The notes under the pieces: model-generated
Seen by the model: only the letters and a program-made list of their open reading frames with translations
Database searches by the model: none
What the model was told of the DNA's origin: nothing
Translations under genes and position numbers: made by a program
Source of the DNA: Rhizobium sp. S152
GTDB lineage: Bacteria; Pseudomonadota; Alphaproteobacteria; Rhizobiales; Rhizobiaceae
NCBI RefSeq assembly: GCF_030380735.1
Contig: NZ_JAUDRZ010000003.1
Coordinates: 62,001-126,000, forward strand
Length of the DNA: 64,000 bases
Reading direction: 5' to 3'
In this document: piece after piece, positions 52,689 to 61,717 of the stretch
Numbering within the stretch: position 1 is the stretch's first letter
How the letters are laid out: each line of letters starts with the position of its first letter

Positions 52689-53468
52689 TCACCTTAGAAC
52701 CGAGGAGAGGAATTCGCGTGTCCGCTCTTGTTGAGGCGTGGCGAATATCTCTTCCGGCTTTCCCTGCTCGCAGATGCGGCCCTTGTCAAAAAAGCAGACG
52801 CGGTCCGACACCTCTCGGGCAAAACGCATCTCATGGGTGACGAGCAGCATTGTCAGGTCATGCTCGTGTGCCAGATCCCGGATGACGGAGAGAACTTCCC
52901 CGACAAGCTGCGGATCGAGCGCCGATGTCGGTTCATCGAAAAGCAGAACTCGGGGACGCATTGCAAGCGCGCGGGCAATCGCGACGCGTTGCTGCTGGCC
53001 GCCGGAAAGCTGCACCGGGTATTGATCCTTCTTGTCCGCAAGACCTACCATCTGCAGGAGTTCGATCGCACGGGCTTCCGCTTCCGCCCGGGCCATGCCC
53101 AGCACCCGGACAGGCGCCTCGACAACATTTCGCAGAACCGTCATATGCGGAAAGAGATTGAAGCTCTGGAAGACCATGCCGACATGATTGCGGATTTGAC
53201 GGAGGTGTTTTTCCGAAGCATGGAAGGGGCCCTTGCCGACCTTCTCATGATAGGACATATCGCCGAGCGTGAGCTTGCCCTCCTGGAACGGCTCCAGCGT
53301 CATCAGGATACGCAGGACTGTCGATTTGCCTGAGCCCGACGGGCCGATCAGCGTAACCTTCTCGCCTTTTGCAACGCTGAAATTAAACTGGTCGAGCACC
53401 GTCAGGATGCCGAAGCGCTTGGTGACGTCGGAAAATTCGATGAGGGGTTGGTTGTTCTTATCGTTCAT
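52689..53468 (-). CDS. ehuA: Ectoine/hydroxyectoine ABC transporter ATPase
   Basis: Polar-amino-acid-type ABC ATPase, 259 residues. Walker [16 protein letters not shown]-loop [15 protein letters not shown], signature [15 protein letters not shown], Walker [14 protein letters not shown]. It is named from its place at the end of the ectoine operon, overlapping ehuD by 4 bp. Sequence alone would only say glutamine/GlnQ-type ATPase. Last gene of the operon. Confidence 0.9.
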   Translation of the reverse strand: MNDKNNQPLIEFSDVTKRFGILTVLDQFNFSVAKGEKVTLIGPSGSGKSTVLRILMTLEPFQEGKLTLGDMSYHEKVGKGPFHASEKHLRQIRNHVGMVFQSFNLFPHMTVLRNVVEAPVRVLGMARAEAEARAIELLQMVGLADKKDQYPVQLSGGQQQRVAIARALAMRPRVLLFDEPTSALDPQLVGEVLSVIRDLAHEHDLTMLLVTHEMRFAREVSDRVCFFDKGRICEQGKPEEIFATPQQERTREFLSSVLR

Positions 53469-54157
53469 CGCAAGGGGATTCCTGCTTTCGGGAGAGCTTT
53501 CTGCAAACGGTGGAGGCCCGCCGAGCAGATCAGTGTCAGGAGTAGGAAGATCAGGCCGACCAGCGTCAGCGGCACGAGATATTCGAAGGTACGTTCGCCG
53601 ATCATGTTTGCCAGCCCCATCATCTCAAGGACGGTCACGACGGAAAGGACAGGCGTTTCCTTGATCATGGCAATGAGATAATTGCCCATGGCCGGCACGA
53701 TACGGGGGATGGCCTGGGGAATGATGATATTGCGATAAGTCTGCATACGCGTCAGGTTGAGGGCAGTGGCTGCTTCCCATTGCCCGTGGTGGACGGCCTC
53801 GATGCCGCCGCGATAGACTTCCGACGTATAGGCCGCATACTGCAGGCCAAGCGCCAGTGCCCCGGTCAGGAACGCGGGAAGCACGATGCCGAAATCGGGT
53901 AGCACATAGTAGAGAAAGAAGAGTTGCACCAAAAGCGGCGTGTCGCGCAGGAACTCGACGATCAAGGCTGTCGGCCAGGAAATGGCCTTGATACGGCTGC
54001 GGCGCAGCAGCGCAAACCCGAGACCAAGAACGAGCGCGATGGCAAAGCCAGCCGCCGCCGCCTTCAAAGTCACCGTCAATCCGATCAGAATGATCGGCAG
54101 GATTGAACTCGTGTAGGTGACCCAGGTGGTCGTGTCCCATTCGTAACCATACATCAT
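53465..54157 (-). CDS. ehuD: Ectoine/hydroxyectoine ABC transporter permease
   Basis: HisM-type permease, 230 residues, about five TM helices ([33 protein letters not shown]). The EAA-type loop is [28 protein letters not shown]. Partner of EhuC; it follows ehuC by 12 bp and overlaps ehuA by 4 bp. Confidence 0.9.
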   Translation of the reverse strand: MMYGYEWDTTTWVTYTSSILPIILIGLTVTLKAAAAGFAIALVLGLGFALLRRSRIKAISWPTALIVEFLRDTPLLVQLFFLYYVLPDFGIVLPAFLTGALALGLQYAAYTSEVYRGGIEAVHHGQWEAATALNLTRMQTYRNIIIPQAIPRIVPAMGNYLIAMIKETPVLSVVTVLEMMGLANMIGERTFEYLVPLTLVGLIFLLLTLICSAGLHRLQKALPKAGIPLR

Positions 54158-54169
54158 ATCGATAAGCCC

Positions 54170-54835
54170 TTACGAATGCCGGGCGCGTGGGAACACGTCC
54201 CCGCGCCGCACAAAGCGCTCAATTATCCGGATCGCGACCATCAGCACGAGCGACATGGCGAAGTAGCAGAGAAGCGTGATCGAGTAGATGCTTGCGCTAT
54301 CAAGCGTAATGTTGCGGATCGACTGAGCCGCGAAGGTGAGATCCGCGATGGAGATCAGCGACACAAGCGAAGAAAGCTTCAGCGTCTCGATTGCGAGATT
54401 GCCGAAGGCCGGCATCATCTCGACGACCGCCTGTGGCAATGAGATACGAAACAGCGTCTGGAAACGGTTGAAGTTCAGCGCACGGGCCGCTTCCAATTGC
54501 TGCGTCGAGACTGACGAGAGCGCGCCCCGCACGATCTCCGCCCCATAGCCGCCAGCATGCGCGGCGAGCACCAGAATGCCCGTCGTGATCGGATCGAAGC
54601 TCAATCCGACCAGCGGCAATGCATAGTAGAACCAGAAGAGCTGGACGAACAGCGAGGTGCCGCGAAACACTTCCGTGTAGCAAAGCGCGATAGCCGACAG
54701 GATGGGCCCACCTTCAACGCGCAGAATGCCGAAGAAGAAGGCAAGCACCGCTCCGGCGGCGATCGACGCCAGCGTGATCGTCATGGTGACGACGGCACCT
54801 TGCCAGAGCATCGGCAGGTAGGCTGTCCAGCTCAT
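54170..54835 (-). CDS. ehuC: Ectoine/hydroxyectoine ABC transporter permease
   Basis: HisQ-type permease, 221 residues. The N-terminal TM region is MLWQGAVVTMTITLASIAAGAVLAFFFGIL. The EAA-type loop is SVSTQQLEAARALNFNRFQTLFRISLPQAV. It lies 59 bp behind ehuB and 12 bp before ehuD in the uptake part of the ectoine operon. Confidence 0.9.
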   Translation of the reverse strand: MSWTAYLPMLWQGAVVTMTITLASIAAGAVLAFFFGILRVEGGPILSAIALCYTEVFRGTSLFVQLFWFYYALPLVGLSFDPITTGILVLAAHAGGYGAEIVRGALSSVSTQQLEAARALNFNRFQTLFRISLPQAVVEMMPAFGNLAIETLKLSSLVSLISIADLTFAAQSIRNITLDSASIYSITLLCYFAMSLVLMVAIRIIERFVRRGDVFPRARHS

Positions 54836-54894
54836 CTGGAAGTCTCCTGTGTTTGGACGAATGGCGCCCGGTTGTAGCCGAGCGCCTTCTATCG

Positions 54895-55746
54895 TTACTT
54901 GCCGGCGCAGAGATCTGCGACGTTCTTTTCGGCAGCCGCAGCAATGCTCTGTTCGGACAGGCCGTATTTGGTCAGGATCTTCTTGTAGTCGCCCGTTTTG
55001 CGGAATTCGACGAGAGCGGCATTGAAAGCGTCTCGCAGTTCCTTGTCCTCCGGACGGAAGGCGAAGCCGCCATAGTTGCGCACGGGCGCGCCCTTGACGA
55101 TCGGATCCTCGAACGGCGCGACCTGTTCGACCTGTGCCTGCCCCTTGGCGAGTTCGGAGACGGTCAGCTCGGTTGCGGCATAGGCGTCGGTGCGGCTCTG
55201 CACGGTCGGGATCGCATCGGCATTGGCCGGGATGAAGACGATCTGCTCATCCTTGACACCGACGGCGCGCAGAAAGTCGACATTGTTTGCACCCGAAACC
55301 ACGGCCACTGTGAGCGACGGGTCCTTGGCGATGTCGGCATAGGTTTTCAGACCCTTGGGGTTGCCCTTCTTGACCAGAAGTCCTTCGCCATAAGACGAGT
55401 TCGGTTCGGTAAAGGCAACCTGCTTGCAACGTTCTGGCGAAATGTTCTGTTCGGCAGCCGCGAAGTCGAAGCGGCGGGCTTTGAGGCCCGGAATAAGCGT
55501 GCCGAATGGCGTTACCGTCCAGTTGACTTCCTCGATGCCCATGGACTTCAGAACGGCATTGGCCACGTCCGGGCCGATGCCGGCGGAGGTGCCGTCGGGT
55601 TGCATGTAGGAATAGGGCACTTCGTTGGCTGTCGCGGCGCGAATATATCCCTGCTCCTTGACCTCATCGACGGTAAGCGCGTTGGCAGACGTGATGCCGA
55701 CGGCAAGGGCGAGGGCGGAAAGCCCGGCGATTTTGCTGATGCGCAT
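54895..55746 (-). CDS. ehuB: Ectoine/hydroxyectoine-binding protein
   Basis: Periplasmic binding protein of the polar amino acid type, 283 residues from the ATG at 55746 with GGAG upstream. Sec signal ISKIAGLSALALAVGITSANA (cleaved near residue 23). Mature protein: EQGYIRAATANEVPYSYMQPDG, GIGPDVANAVLKSMGIEEVNW, FDFAAAEQNISPERCKQVAFTEP. Of the transporter proteins, it most clearly resembles EhuB of Sinorhizobium, and it lies 61 bp behind doeB. It delivers ectoine and 5-hydroxyectoine to EhuC/EhuD. Confidence 0.9.
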   Translation of the reverse strand: MRISKIAGLSALALAVGITSANALTVDEVKEQGYIRAATANEVPYSYMQPDGTSAGIGPDVANAVLKSMGIEEVNWTVTPFGTLIPGLKARRFDFAAAEQNISPERCKQVAFTEPNSSYGEGLLVKKGNPKGLKTYADIAKDPSLTVAVVSGANNVDFLRAVGVKDEQIVFIPANADAIPTVQSRTDAYAATELTVSELAKGQAQVEQVAPFEDPIVKGAPVRNYGGFAFRPEDKELRDAFNAALVEFRKTGDYKKILTKYGLSEQSIAAAAEKNVADLCAGK

Positions 55747-55807
55747 GTGAATACTCCTCTGGTTGGGTTTTCGTGGTCCGTTTTCGAATCTCACGGCGTT
55801 GATATGG

Positions 55808-56821
55808 TCAGGTCTTCTCCGTAATCGTCGCGATGACGGAAAGGCAGTCGCCGGCCTTGATGAGGCCGGGCACGTGGCGCGCCGCAAGCACGCCATTCAT
55901 GGTTGCTCGGTATTCGATGGCGGCAAGGCCGGTCTTGCCGACGGGGTACACCCGGGCGATTGTCTCGCCCGTCTTAACCGGCTCGCCCAGATCGCGGGCG
56001 AAGGCAATAAGCCCGTCGTCCTCGGCAAAAGTGAAGCAGTCGCTCGATGGCATGTCCAGCCAGCGGGTCGGCTGAACGTCAGGCGAACCCTTCAGGATTC
56101 CGGCATGGCGTAGAAGGTTGAGGCTGCCCTTGCGCGCGATCTCAATCGTTTTGGCGCTGGCAGTGCCGGCCCCGCCGAGTTCGGTCGTGACGAAGACCTT
56201 GCCCATTTCTTCGACGGTCGTGTCGAGCATGCCGACAGCGTCGATTTCCAGCATCTTCATCGAGTAGGGCGCCGCGAAGGCCGCCACGGCTTCGAAGCAA
56301 CGCGCCTCTTGATGTTTATCAGGCAGTTCGTGCGCCGCTGCATAGGGCAGGAAGTCGAGCGTCTTGCCGCCCGAATGGAAGTCGAGCACGATGTCGGCCA
56401 ACGGTATCAGGTGGCGCGTGACATAGTCGGCGATCTTTTCCGTAACCGTACCATCCGGTCGCCCCGGAAAGCTGCGGTTCAGGTTGCCGCGATCGATCGG
56501 CGAGGTACGCGTGCCGGCGCGAAACGCGGGGTAGTTGAGCGCAGGAATGACGATGATACGTCCACTTACCTCTGCAGGGTCGAGCGTCTCAGCCAGTTCA
56601 AAGAGCGCGGCCGGTCCCTCATACTCGTCACCATGATTGGCACCGGTGAGAAGGGCGGTTGGTCCTTCTCCGTTGGCGATGACGCAGATGGGGATCATCA
56701 CCGAGCCCCAGGCACTGTCATCGCGGCTATAGGGAAGGCGCAGATGGCCGTGCTGCACACCCTTGCCGTCGAAGTCGACGGAAGCGGCTATGGGGGAGGG
56801 GCGAAGGGCGTTGGCCAGCAT
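55808..56821 (-). CDS. doeB: N-acetyl-L-2,4-diaminobutyrate deacetylase (DoeB/EutE)
   Basis: Removes the acetyl group of N-alpha-acetyl-L-2,4-diaminobutyrate to give diaminobutyrate in ectoine breakdown. 337 residues of the succinylglutamate desuccinylase/aspartoacylase family. Zinc-binding elements: TGANHGDEYEG (His and Glu) and DIVLDFHSGGKTLDF (His). Four bases after doeA in the same operon. Its place next to doeA makes the assignment firm. Confidence 0.92.
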   Translation of the reverse strand: MLANALRPSPIAASVDFDGKGVQHGHLRLPYSRDDSAWGSVMIPICVIANGEGPTALLTGANHGDEYEGPAALFELAETLDPAEVSGRIIVIPALNYPAFRAGTRTSPIDRGNLNRSFPGRPDGTVTEKIADYVTRHLIPLADIVLDFHSGGKTLDFLPYAAAHELPDKHQEARCFEAVAAFAAPYSMKMLEIDAVGMLDTTVEEMGKVFVTTELGGAGTASAKTIEIARKGSLNLLRHAGILKGSPDVQPTRWLDMPSSDCFTFAEDDGLIAFARDLGEPVKTGETIARVYPVGKTGLAAIEYRATMNGVLAARHVPGLIKAGDCLSVIATITEKT

Positions 56822-56824
56822 GTC

Positions 56825-58003
56825 TCAGCCCTTCACGAATAGCTGACGGGGGACGTTCGACAGGCATTCGACGCCGGTATCCGTGATTGCGATACTCTCG
56901 GTGATCTCGAGCCCCATGTCTTCAAGCCAGAGCCCTGTCATGAAATGGAAAGTCATGCCGGGCTTGAGCTCGGTCCGGTCGCCCGGGCGCAGGCTCATGG
57001 TGCGCTCGCCCCAATCCGGCGGATAGGAAAGGCCGATTGGATAACCGGTCCGATTGTCCTTGATGATCCCATACTTCTTCAGGACCGCAAAGAATGCATT
57101 GGCGATGTCTTCGCAGGTATTGCCCGGCCTTGCGGCGGAAAGGCCTGCTTCCATGCCTTCGAGCGTCGCCTTTTCCGCATCGAGAAAAGCCTGTGTCGGT
57201 TTGCCGAGAAAAACGGTGCGCGATAGCGGGCAGTGATAGCGTTTGTAGGCACCGGCAATCTCGAAGAACGTGCCTTCGCCCAGACGCATTGGCTTATCGT
57301 CCCAGGTCAGGTGAGGTGCGGAGGCGTCTGCGCCTGACGGGAGCAGCGGCACGATAGCAGGGTAGTCGCCGCCGAATTCCGACGTGCCGCGAATGCCGGC
57401 ATCGTAAATCTCCGCAACCAGATCGCATTTGCGCATGCCGGGCTCGATAACGTCGACGATACGCTTGTGCATCAATTCAACGATTTTGCCGGCCCTGCGC
57501 ATATAGTCGAGTTCGGTCGGACTCTTGACGGCACGCTGCCAATTGACGATGCCGGCCGCATCCTTGAAGCGGGCATTCGGCAGATGCTTTTGAAGCGAAG
57601 CGAAAGCAGCGGCCGAGAAATAGTAATTGTCCATCTCCACGCCGACCGTAAGGCTAGACCATTTGCGCTCGTCGATGATCTCAGACAGCAGGTCCATCGG
57701 GTGGCGCTCGGTCGACTGGACGTAGTGGTCCGGGTAACCGATGATGTTGTCGTGGTCTAGATAGGCGGTACGCTTGGCGCCATTGGCGTCCTGCTTGCGG
57801 CCGTACCAGATCGGCTCGCCGCTCGGCGGTACCAGCACGCATTGATGCACATAGAAGGACCAGCCGTCATAGCCGGTGAGCCAGTGCATGTTGGACGGAT
57901 CGGTGACGATAAGAAGGTCGATACCGGCCTTTTCCATCGCCTGCCGGGTCTTGGAAAGGCGCTCGGCATATTCCTCGCGCGTAAAGTTCAGCGTTACGCT
58001 CAC
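56825..58003 (-). CDS. doeA: Ectoine hydrolase (DoeA/EutD)
   Basis: Opens the ectoine ring to N-alpha-acetyl-L-2,4-diaminobutyrate. 392 residues of the M24 (creatinase/prolidase) fold. N-terminal creatinase-like domain (MEKAGIDLLIVTDPSNMHWLTGYDGWSFYVHQ); C-terminal pita-bread domain (FFEIAGAYKRYHCPLSRTVFLG; MTFHFMTGLWLEDMGLEITESIAI). The start overlaps the eutC stop by 4 bp. Confidence 0.93.
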   Translation of the reverse strand: MSVTLNFTREEYAERLSKTRQAMEKAGIDLLIVTDPSNMHWLTGYDGWSFYVHQCVLVPPSGEPIWYGRKQDANGAKRTAYLDHDNIIGYPDHYVQSTERHPMDLLSEIIDERKWSSLTVGVEMDNYYFSAAAFASLQKHLPNARFKDAAGIVNWQRAVKSPTELDYMRRAGKIVELMHKRIVDVIEPGMRKCDLVAEIYDAGIRGTSEFGGDYPAIVPLLPSGADASAPHLTWDDKPMRLGEGTFFEIAGAYKRYHCPLSRTVFLGKPTQAFLDAEKATLEGMEAGLSAARPGNTCEDIANAFFAVLKKYGIIKDNRTGYPIGLSYPPDWGERTMSLRPGDRTELKPGMTFHFMTGLWLEDMGLEITESIAITDTGVECLSNVPRQLFVKG

Positions 58004-59013
58004 GCGGCATCTCCCATTTTCCTGTCGTTTTCGATTGTCTGCCCGCTTCCCGCATCTCTTGCGCGGGTGACGGCCAGATTGGCGATGGCAGTGTCCTGCA
58101 CACCGGTGCCGGTGAGGTCGGCAAAGGTTATTTCCTCTGCGCTTGAGCGCCCTTTCGCCTGACCGGCGATGATGGCCCCGAGCTCCGCGAATTGCTGGTC
58201 AGGCTTTGCTACCCCCGCCGTGATGGCATGGTGCAGTTCACCGAGGATGCGGGTCTGCGTGATACGGTCGGCGACGTAGATCGCACGGGAGAATACGGCC
58301 GGGTCGATCTCGTTCTTGTGTTCGGCATCAGAGCCCATCGCGGTCAGGTGTTGGCCAGGTTCCAGCCATTCCGCCATCAGGATCGGCTTCTCGGCCGGTG
58401 TCGTGGTGACCACGATGTCGGCACCGCGCACGGCTTGGCGCGGATAGGCCACAGCGGTGACTTCGATCCCGTGTTCACGGGTAAGGTCGCGAGCAAGCTT
58501 CTGCGCCTTAACGTAATCGCGCGACCATATGCGGCCCGACTGGATCGGGCGTACCAGCATCAGCGCCGCAAATTGCAACTGCGCCTGCATGCCGGCGCCG
58601 AAGATCGTGGCAGCGGCGGCCTCTTCACGTGACAAATGCCGCGCAGCAACCGCGCCGGCTGCAGCCGTGCGCACATCGGTAAGATAGCCGTTGTCGAGAA
58701 GAAGCGCTTCGACCAATCCGGTTTTCGCGCTGAAGAGGATCATCAACCCGTTTAGGCTCGGCAGGCCGAGCTTTGGGTTGTCGAAGAAGCCGGGGCTGAC
58801 CTTGATAGCGAAACCGTCGAAACCCGGAACATAGGCGGTCTTGACGTCCACTTCGCCACGGAATTCGGGAATGTCTAGCCGCAGGATCGGCGGCATGGCA
58901 ACGGCCTTGGTGGCAAGCGCCGCAAAGGCCTTCTCGATGCAGTCGACGGCTGATGCGTCGAGCTTTACGATGGCGCGCAGGTCCGTTTCGGTCAGGATGC
59001 TGATGCGGCTCAT
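58000..59013 (-). CDS. eutC: Ectoine-utilisation ornithine-cyclodeaminase-like protein EutC
   Basis: 337 residues of the ornithine cyclodeaminase/mu-crystallin family, NAD-binding Rossmann part around AAAATIFGAGMQAQLQFAAL and ADIVVTTTPAEKPI. With EutB (and EutA) it is thought to convert 5-hydroxyectoine to ectoine. It overlaps both neighbours by 4 bp (eutB upstream, doeA downstream). The exact reaction is not settled. Confidence 0.9.
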   Translation of the reverse strand: MSRISILTETDLRAIVKLDASAVDCIEKAFAALATKAVAMPPILRLDIPEFRGEVDVKTAYVPGFDGFAIKVSPGFFDNPKLGLPSLNGLMILFSAKTGLVEALLLDNGYLTDVRTAAAGAVAARHLSREEAAAATIFGAGMQAQLQFAALMLVRPIQSGRIWSRDYVKAQKLARDLTREHGIEVTAVAYPRQAVRGADIVVTTTPAEKPILMAEWLEPGQHLTAMGSDAEHKNEIDPAVFSRAIYVADRITQTRILGELHHAITAGVAKPDQQFAELGAIIAGQAKGRSSAEEITFADLTGTGVQDTAIANLAVTRARDAGSGQTIENDRKMGDAA

Positions 59014-60029
59014 GCGGCGGCTCCCCCGACGATATCGCTGTGGATCTCGGGATCGATGTTCCCACCGGATACGATGATGGCGGTCGGTCCGGAAACGCGG
59101 ACTTTCCCGGCCAGAATAGCGGCGATGCCAACCGCACCCGCGCCCTCGACGATTTCACCCTCTTCACGCGCAGCATGGCGAATGCCGGCTGCGATCTCGC
59201 CTTCTGTAAGCAGAACGATTCCATCCAGTAGATCGCTGCAGAGCGCGAACGTGACGCGGTTCTTGAGGCCGATGCCGCCGCCGAGCGAATCCGCCAGTGT
59301 TTCCTCCTCTTGCACAGGGACAGGTCTGCCGGCGGCAATTGCAGCATGCATGGCGGCCCCGCGCTCCATCGAGATGCCGATAATACGTGCCCCCGGCTTC
59401 AATGCTTTGATGGCAAGGGCAATCCCGCCCGCCAGGCCGCCGCCGGACAGAGGGATGAGCACGGCGGCAAGATCGTGCAGTTCCTCAGCGATTTCGAGGC
59501 CGATCGTGCCCTGGCCGGCAACGATATCGACATGGTCGAAAGGCGGGATCCGGGTGAGACCCCTGCTGTGAACCAGACGTTCGACTTCCTCTTGGGCATT
59601 GTCCTGCGAGGCTCCGACGATTATGATTTCCGCACCGAGGGCGCGGATCGCTTCGATTTTGTTGGCAGGTACAAGCGAAGACATGCAGATCGTCGCCGAC
59701 AAGCCAAGTTCGCGGGCGGCATAGGCAACGGCACGGCCGTGATTGCCAGTGGAGGCAGTGACGAGACCGCGTTTGCGTGTGGCGTCGTCCAGCGACAGGA
59801 TGGCGTTCATTGCACCACGCAACTTGAAGGCGCCGATAGGCTGACGTGTTTCCAGCTTGAGATAAACGGGCTGACCAGTGAGCTCGGACAGGGCGTGGGA
59901 GCGAACGAGCGGCGTGCGTGCCACGTGGCCGACAATGCGGGCCGCAGCCTGCTCGACGTCGTCGAGGACAACTGGCAGCGTCGTTTTTTCAGTCGATCTG
60001 GACAGGATTTCGCTCTTCATGATTGTCAT
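59010..60029 (-). CDS. eutB: Hydroxyectoine-utilisation dehydratase EutB
   Basis: PLP enzyme of the serine/threonine dehydratase family, 339 residues. The PLP lysine is probably K69 in PIGAFKLRGAMNA; the glycine loop that holds the phosphate is IPLSGGGLAGGIAL. Proposed to act on 5-hydroxyectoine or its ring-opened form, removing the hydroxyl group before the ectoine route. First gene after enuR, 68 bp downstream. An inner ATG at 60020 is possible. No eutA (arylmalonate-decarboxylase-like) gene adjoins it. Confidence 0.9.
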   Translation of the reverse strand: MTIMKSEILSRSTEKTTLPVVLDDVEQAAARIVGHVARTPLVRSHALSELTGQPVYLKLETRQPIGAFKLRGAMNAILSLDDATRKRGLVTASTGNHGRAVAYAARELGLSATICMSSLVPANKIEAIRALGAEIIIVGASQDNAQEEVERLVHSRGLTRIPPFDHVDIVAGQGTIGLEIAEELHDLAAVLIPLSGGGLAGGIALAIKALKPGARIIGISMERGAAMHAAIAAGRPVPVQEEETLADSLGGGIGLKNRVTFALCSDLLDGIVLLTEGEIAAGIRHAAREEGEIVEGAGAVGIAAILAGKVRVSGPTAIIVSGGNIDPEIHSDIVGGAAA

Positions 60030-60047
60030 GTTGAGAGCGAAGTAAAA

Positions 60048-60060
60048 TCATGTCAATTAT
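60048..60060. promoter_or_regulatory. Candidate EnuR-site TCATGTCAATTAT
   Basis: It lies in the AT-rich 68-bp gap before eutB, 18 bp from the start codon. It resembles TCATGACATTAT at 61576-61587, which precedes enuR. Repetition of the pattern before both units of one pathway suggests a shared operator. The evidence is two similar sites only. Confidence 0.35.
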
Positions 60061-60097
60061 TATATTGTAATGATTCAATGATTGTCGCGAAACGCCT

Positions 60098-61546
60098 CTA
60101 ACCAATCGAGCCGATGTCATACACGGGCGGCAGTTGTTCGAAGGCCTGGCGGACCGTGGTCAGAGCCTTGGTCAGGCTTTCGTGGCTCATTCGCCCGCCA
60201 AGACAGATGCGAATGCCCCCGCCATGGCCCGCGCCGGCGATAAAGGGTTCGGATGGCGTAACGGCGACATTCTGGTTCGTAAGAGACCGAACCAGGCCGT
60301 CTTCTGCCCAGTGCGATGGAACCTTAAGCCAGGCGCAGAGCGAGAGCGGATGACTGGAAGCAATATGACCGCCGAGGATCTCCGTCGCGATGCCCTGGCG
60401 CGCGCGGGCTTCGTCACGCTGGATCGCGAGCAACCGGAGCGCGGTGCCGTTCTCGACCCAGCGTGTCGCGATTTCCGCAGTGAGGTAGGTGCCACTCCAG
60501 CTTGAGACGCGCAGGATTGAGGCGGCGCGAATGGAATAGGCTGGAGGAACGACCAGATAGCCAACGCGCAAGCCGGTCAACACGGTCTTGGTGAAGCTCG
60601 TGATGAAGAAGCCGAGATCCGGAATCATCTCTGTGATCGATGGCAGGGCTTCTTCTATCATCGGGCGATAGACTTCGTCTTCGATGACAAAAAGCGCGTA
60701 GCGCGCCGCTATCGCGGCGATTTCCTCCCGCCGCTCTGTGCCCATGACATGACCGGTCGGATTGTTGAGCGTCGGAATGAGCGCCAGCGCACGGACACCA
60801 CCGGCGGCACAGGCGGCTTCCAGCGCATCAGGCAGAATGCCCTGCTCATCCGTGGGCAATCCTTTCAAGCTGAAGCCGAGTATGTTGGAAAGCCCGATAA
60901 TGCCGTGATCCGTAAGGTTTTCGGTCAAAACCACGTCGCCGGAGCGGATGATGCAGGTCAGTGCCAGAAAAATACCATGGGCCGCGCCGTTGGTAACGAG
61001 AATGCGCTCCGCGCCGGCCGTCACGCCGAGCGGGCGTAGCCAACTGCGCGCCGTCTCGCGATGGCGGTCGAGGCCCGCGACCGGACGGCACGGACGCATG
61101 AAGTCGGCCACACTTCCTTCGGCCATCTCACGGAGGATTTCACGCGAGGCATCTTCATGCGCGTCGAGATAGACGCCGCGAATGATGGAAAGATCGAGCA
61201 CTTCGTTGGAGCTGTGGTCGAGCATCATCCGGCCAGCGCGATCTGTGACCCTCGCCTTGACAAATGTGCCGCGGCCGATCTCGCCGCTCAGAAAACCGAG
61301 CCGCTCTGCCTCCTTGTAGGAGAGGCTCACGGTCTGAACGGAAAGGCCGAGTTCGCGCGCCAGGTCGCGATGTGTCGGCATGCGGTCCATCGGCTTGAGC
61401 ACGCCTAAATCGATATCGGCGATAATGCGCTCGGTGAGCGCCGCATGCCTGGTCTCACCCTTTTGCTTGGCGAGGATCGGCCGCCACGCCACCGGCTTTG
61501 TCGCCATGATTGGATCTAGGTTTGCAGGATTGGCTTGGCGTCGCAT
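60098..61546 (-). CDS. enuR: MocR-type regulator of ectoine catabolism
   Basis: MocR/GabR-type protein, 482 residues. N-terminal GntR winged helix at about 33-97 (TERIIADIDLGVLKPMDRMPTHRDLARELGLS; GRGTFVKARV), followed by an aminotransferase-like domain. The PLP-binding lysine is probably K320 in ITSFTKTVLTGLRVGYLV, and NNPTGHV marks the cofactor pocket. In Ruegeria, EnuR represses ectoine genes and responds to acetyl-diaminobutyrate and diaminobutyrate bound through PLP. Here it lies between the doeC-doeD genes and the eutB operon, all on one strand. An inner ATG at 61507 may be the true start. Confidence 0.92.
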   Translation of the reverse strand: MRRQANPANLDPIMATKPVAWRPILAKQKGETRHAALTERIIADIDLGVLKPMDRMPTHRDLARELGLSVQTVSLSYKEAERLGFLSGEIGRGTFVKARVTDRAGRMMLDHSSNEVLDLSIIRGVYLDAHEDASREILREMAEGSVADFMRPCRPVAGLDRHRETARSWLRPLGVTAGAERILVTNGAAHGIFLALTCIIRSGDVVLTENLTDHGIIGLSNILGFSLKGLPTDEQGILPDALEAACAAGGVRALALIPTLNNPTGHVMGTERREEIAAIAARYALFVIEDEVYRPMIEEALPSITEMIPDLGFFITSFTKTVLTGLRVGYLVVPPAYSIRAASILRVSSWSGTYLTAEIATRWVENGTALRLLAIQRDEARARQGIATEILGGHIASSHPLSLCAWLKVPSHWAEDGLVRSLTNQNVAVTPSEPFIAGAGHGGGIRICLGGRMSHESLTKALTTVRQAFEQLPPVYDIGSIG

Positions 61547-61575
61547 GAAATTGTCTCGTTTTAAGGAGTATTATT

Positions 61576-61587
61576 TCATGACATTAT
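61576..61587. promoter_or_regulatory. Candidate EnuR-site TCATGACATTAT
   Basis: It lies 29 bp upstream of the enuR start on the minus strand, in an AT-rich stretch. It is similar to the site before eutB (60048-60060). It could serve autoregulation. Inference only. Confidence 0.35.
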
Positions 61588-61680
61588 GCACGCTTCTTAT
61601 CAAAGATGAAGCGCCATGCATCTTGCCCCACAAATGCTTCAAAAATAATCGCCTCACCGCGATTTGGGGCTCGACGTTGT

Positions 61681-61703
61681 CCGGGCGAACCGAGTTCGCC
61701 CGG
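61681..61703. repeat. Perfect 10-bp inverted repeat behind doeD
   Basis: CCGGGCGAAC (61681-61690) and GTTCGCCCGG (61694-61703) with a 3-base loop, 15 bp after the doeD stop on the minus strand. The position fits a terminator, but no T run follows on either strand, so it may instead be a Rho-assisted or mRNA-end-stabilising hairpin. Confidence 0.6.
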
Positions 61704-61717
61704 AAGCCGTGCCTGTG

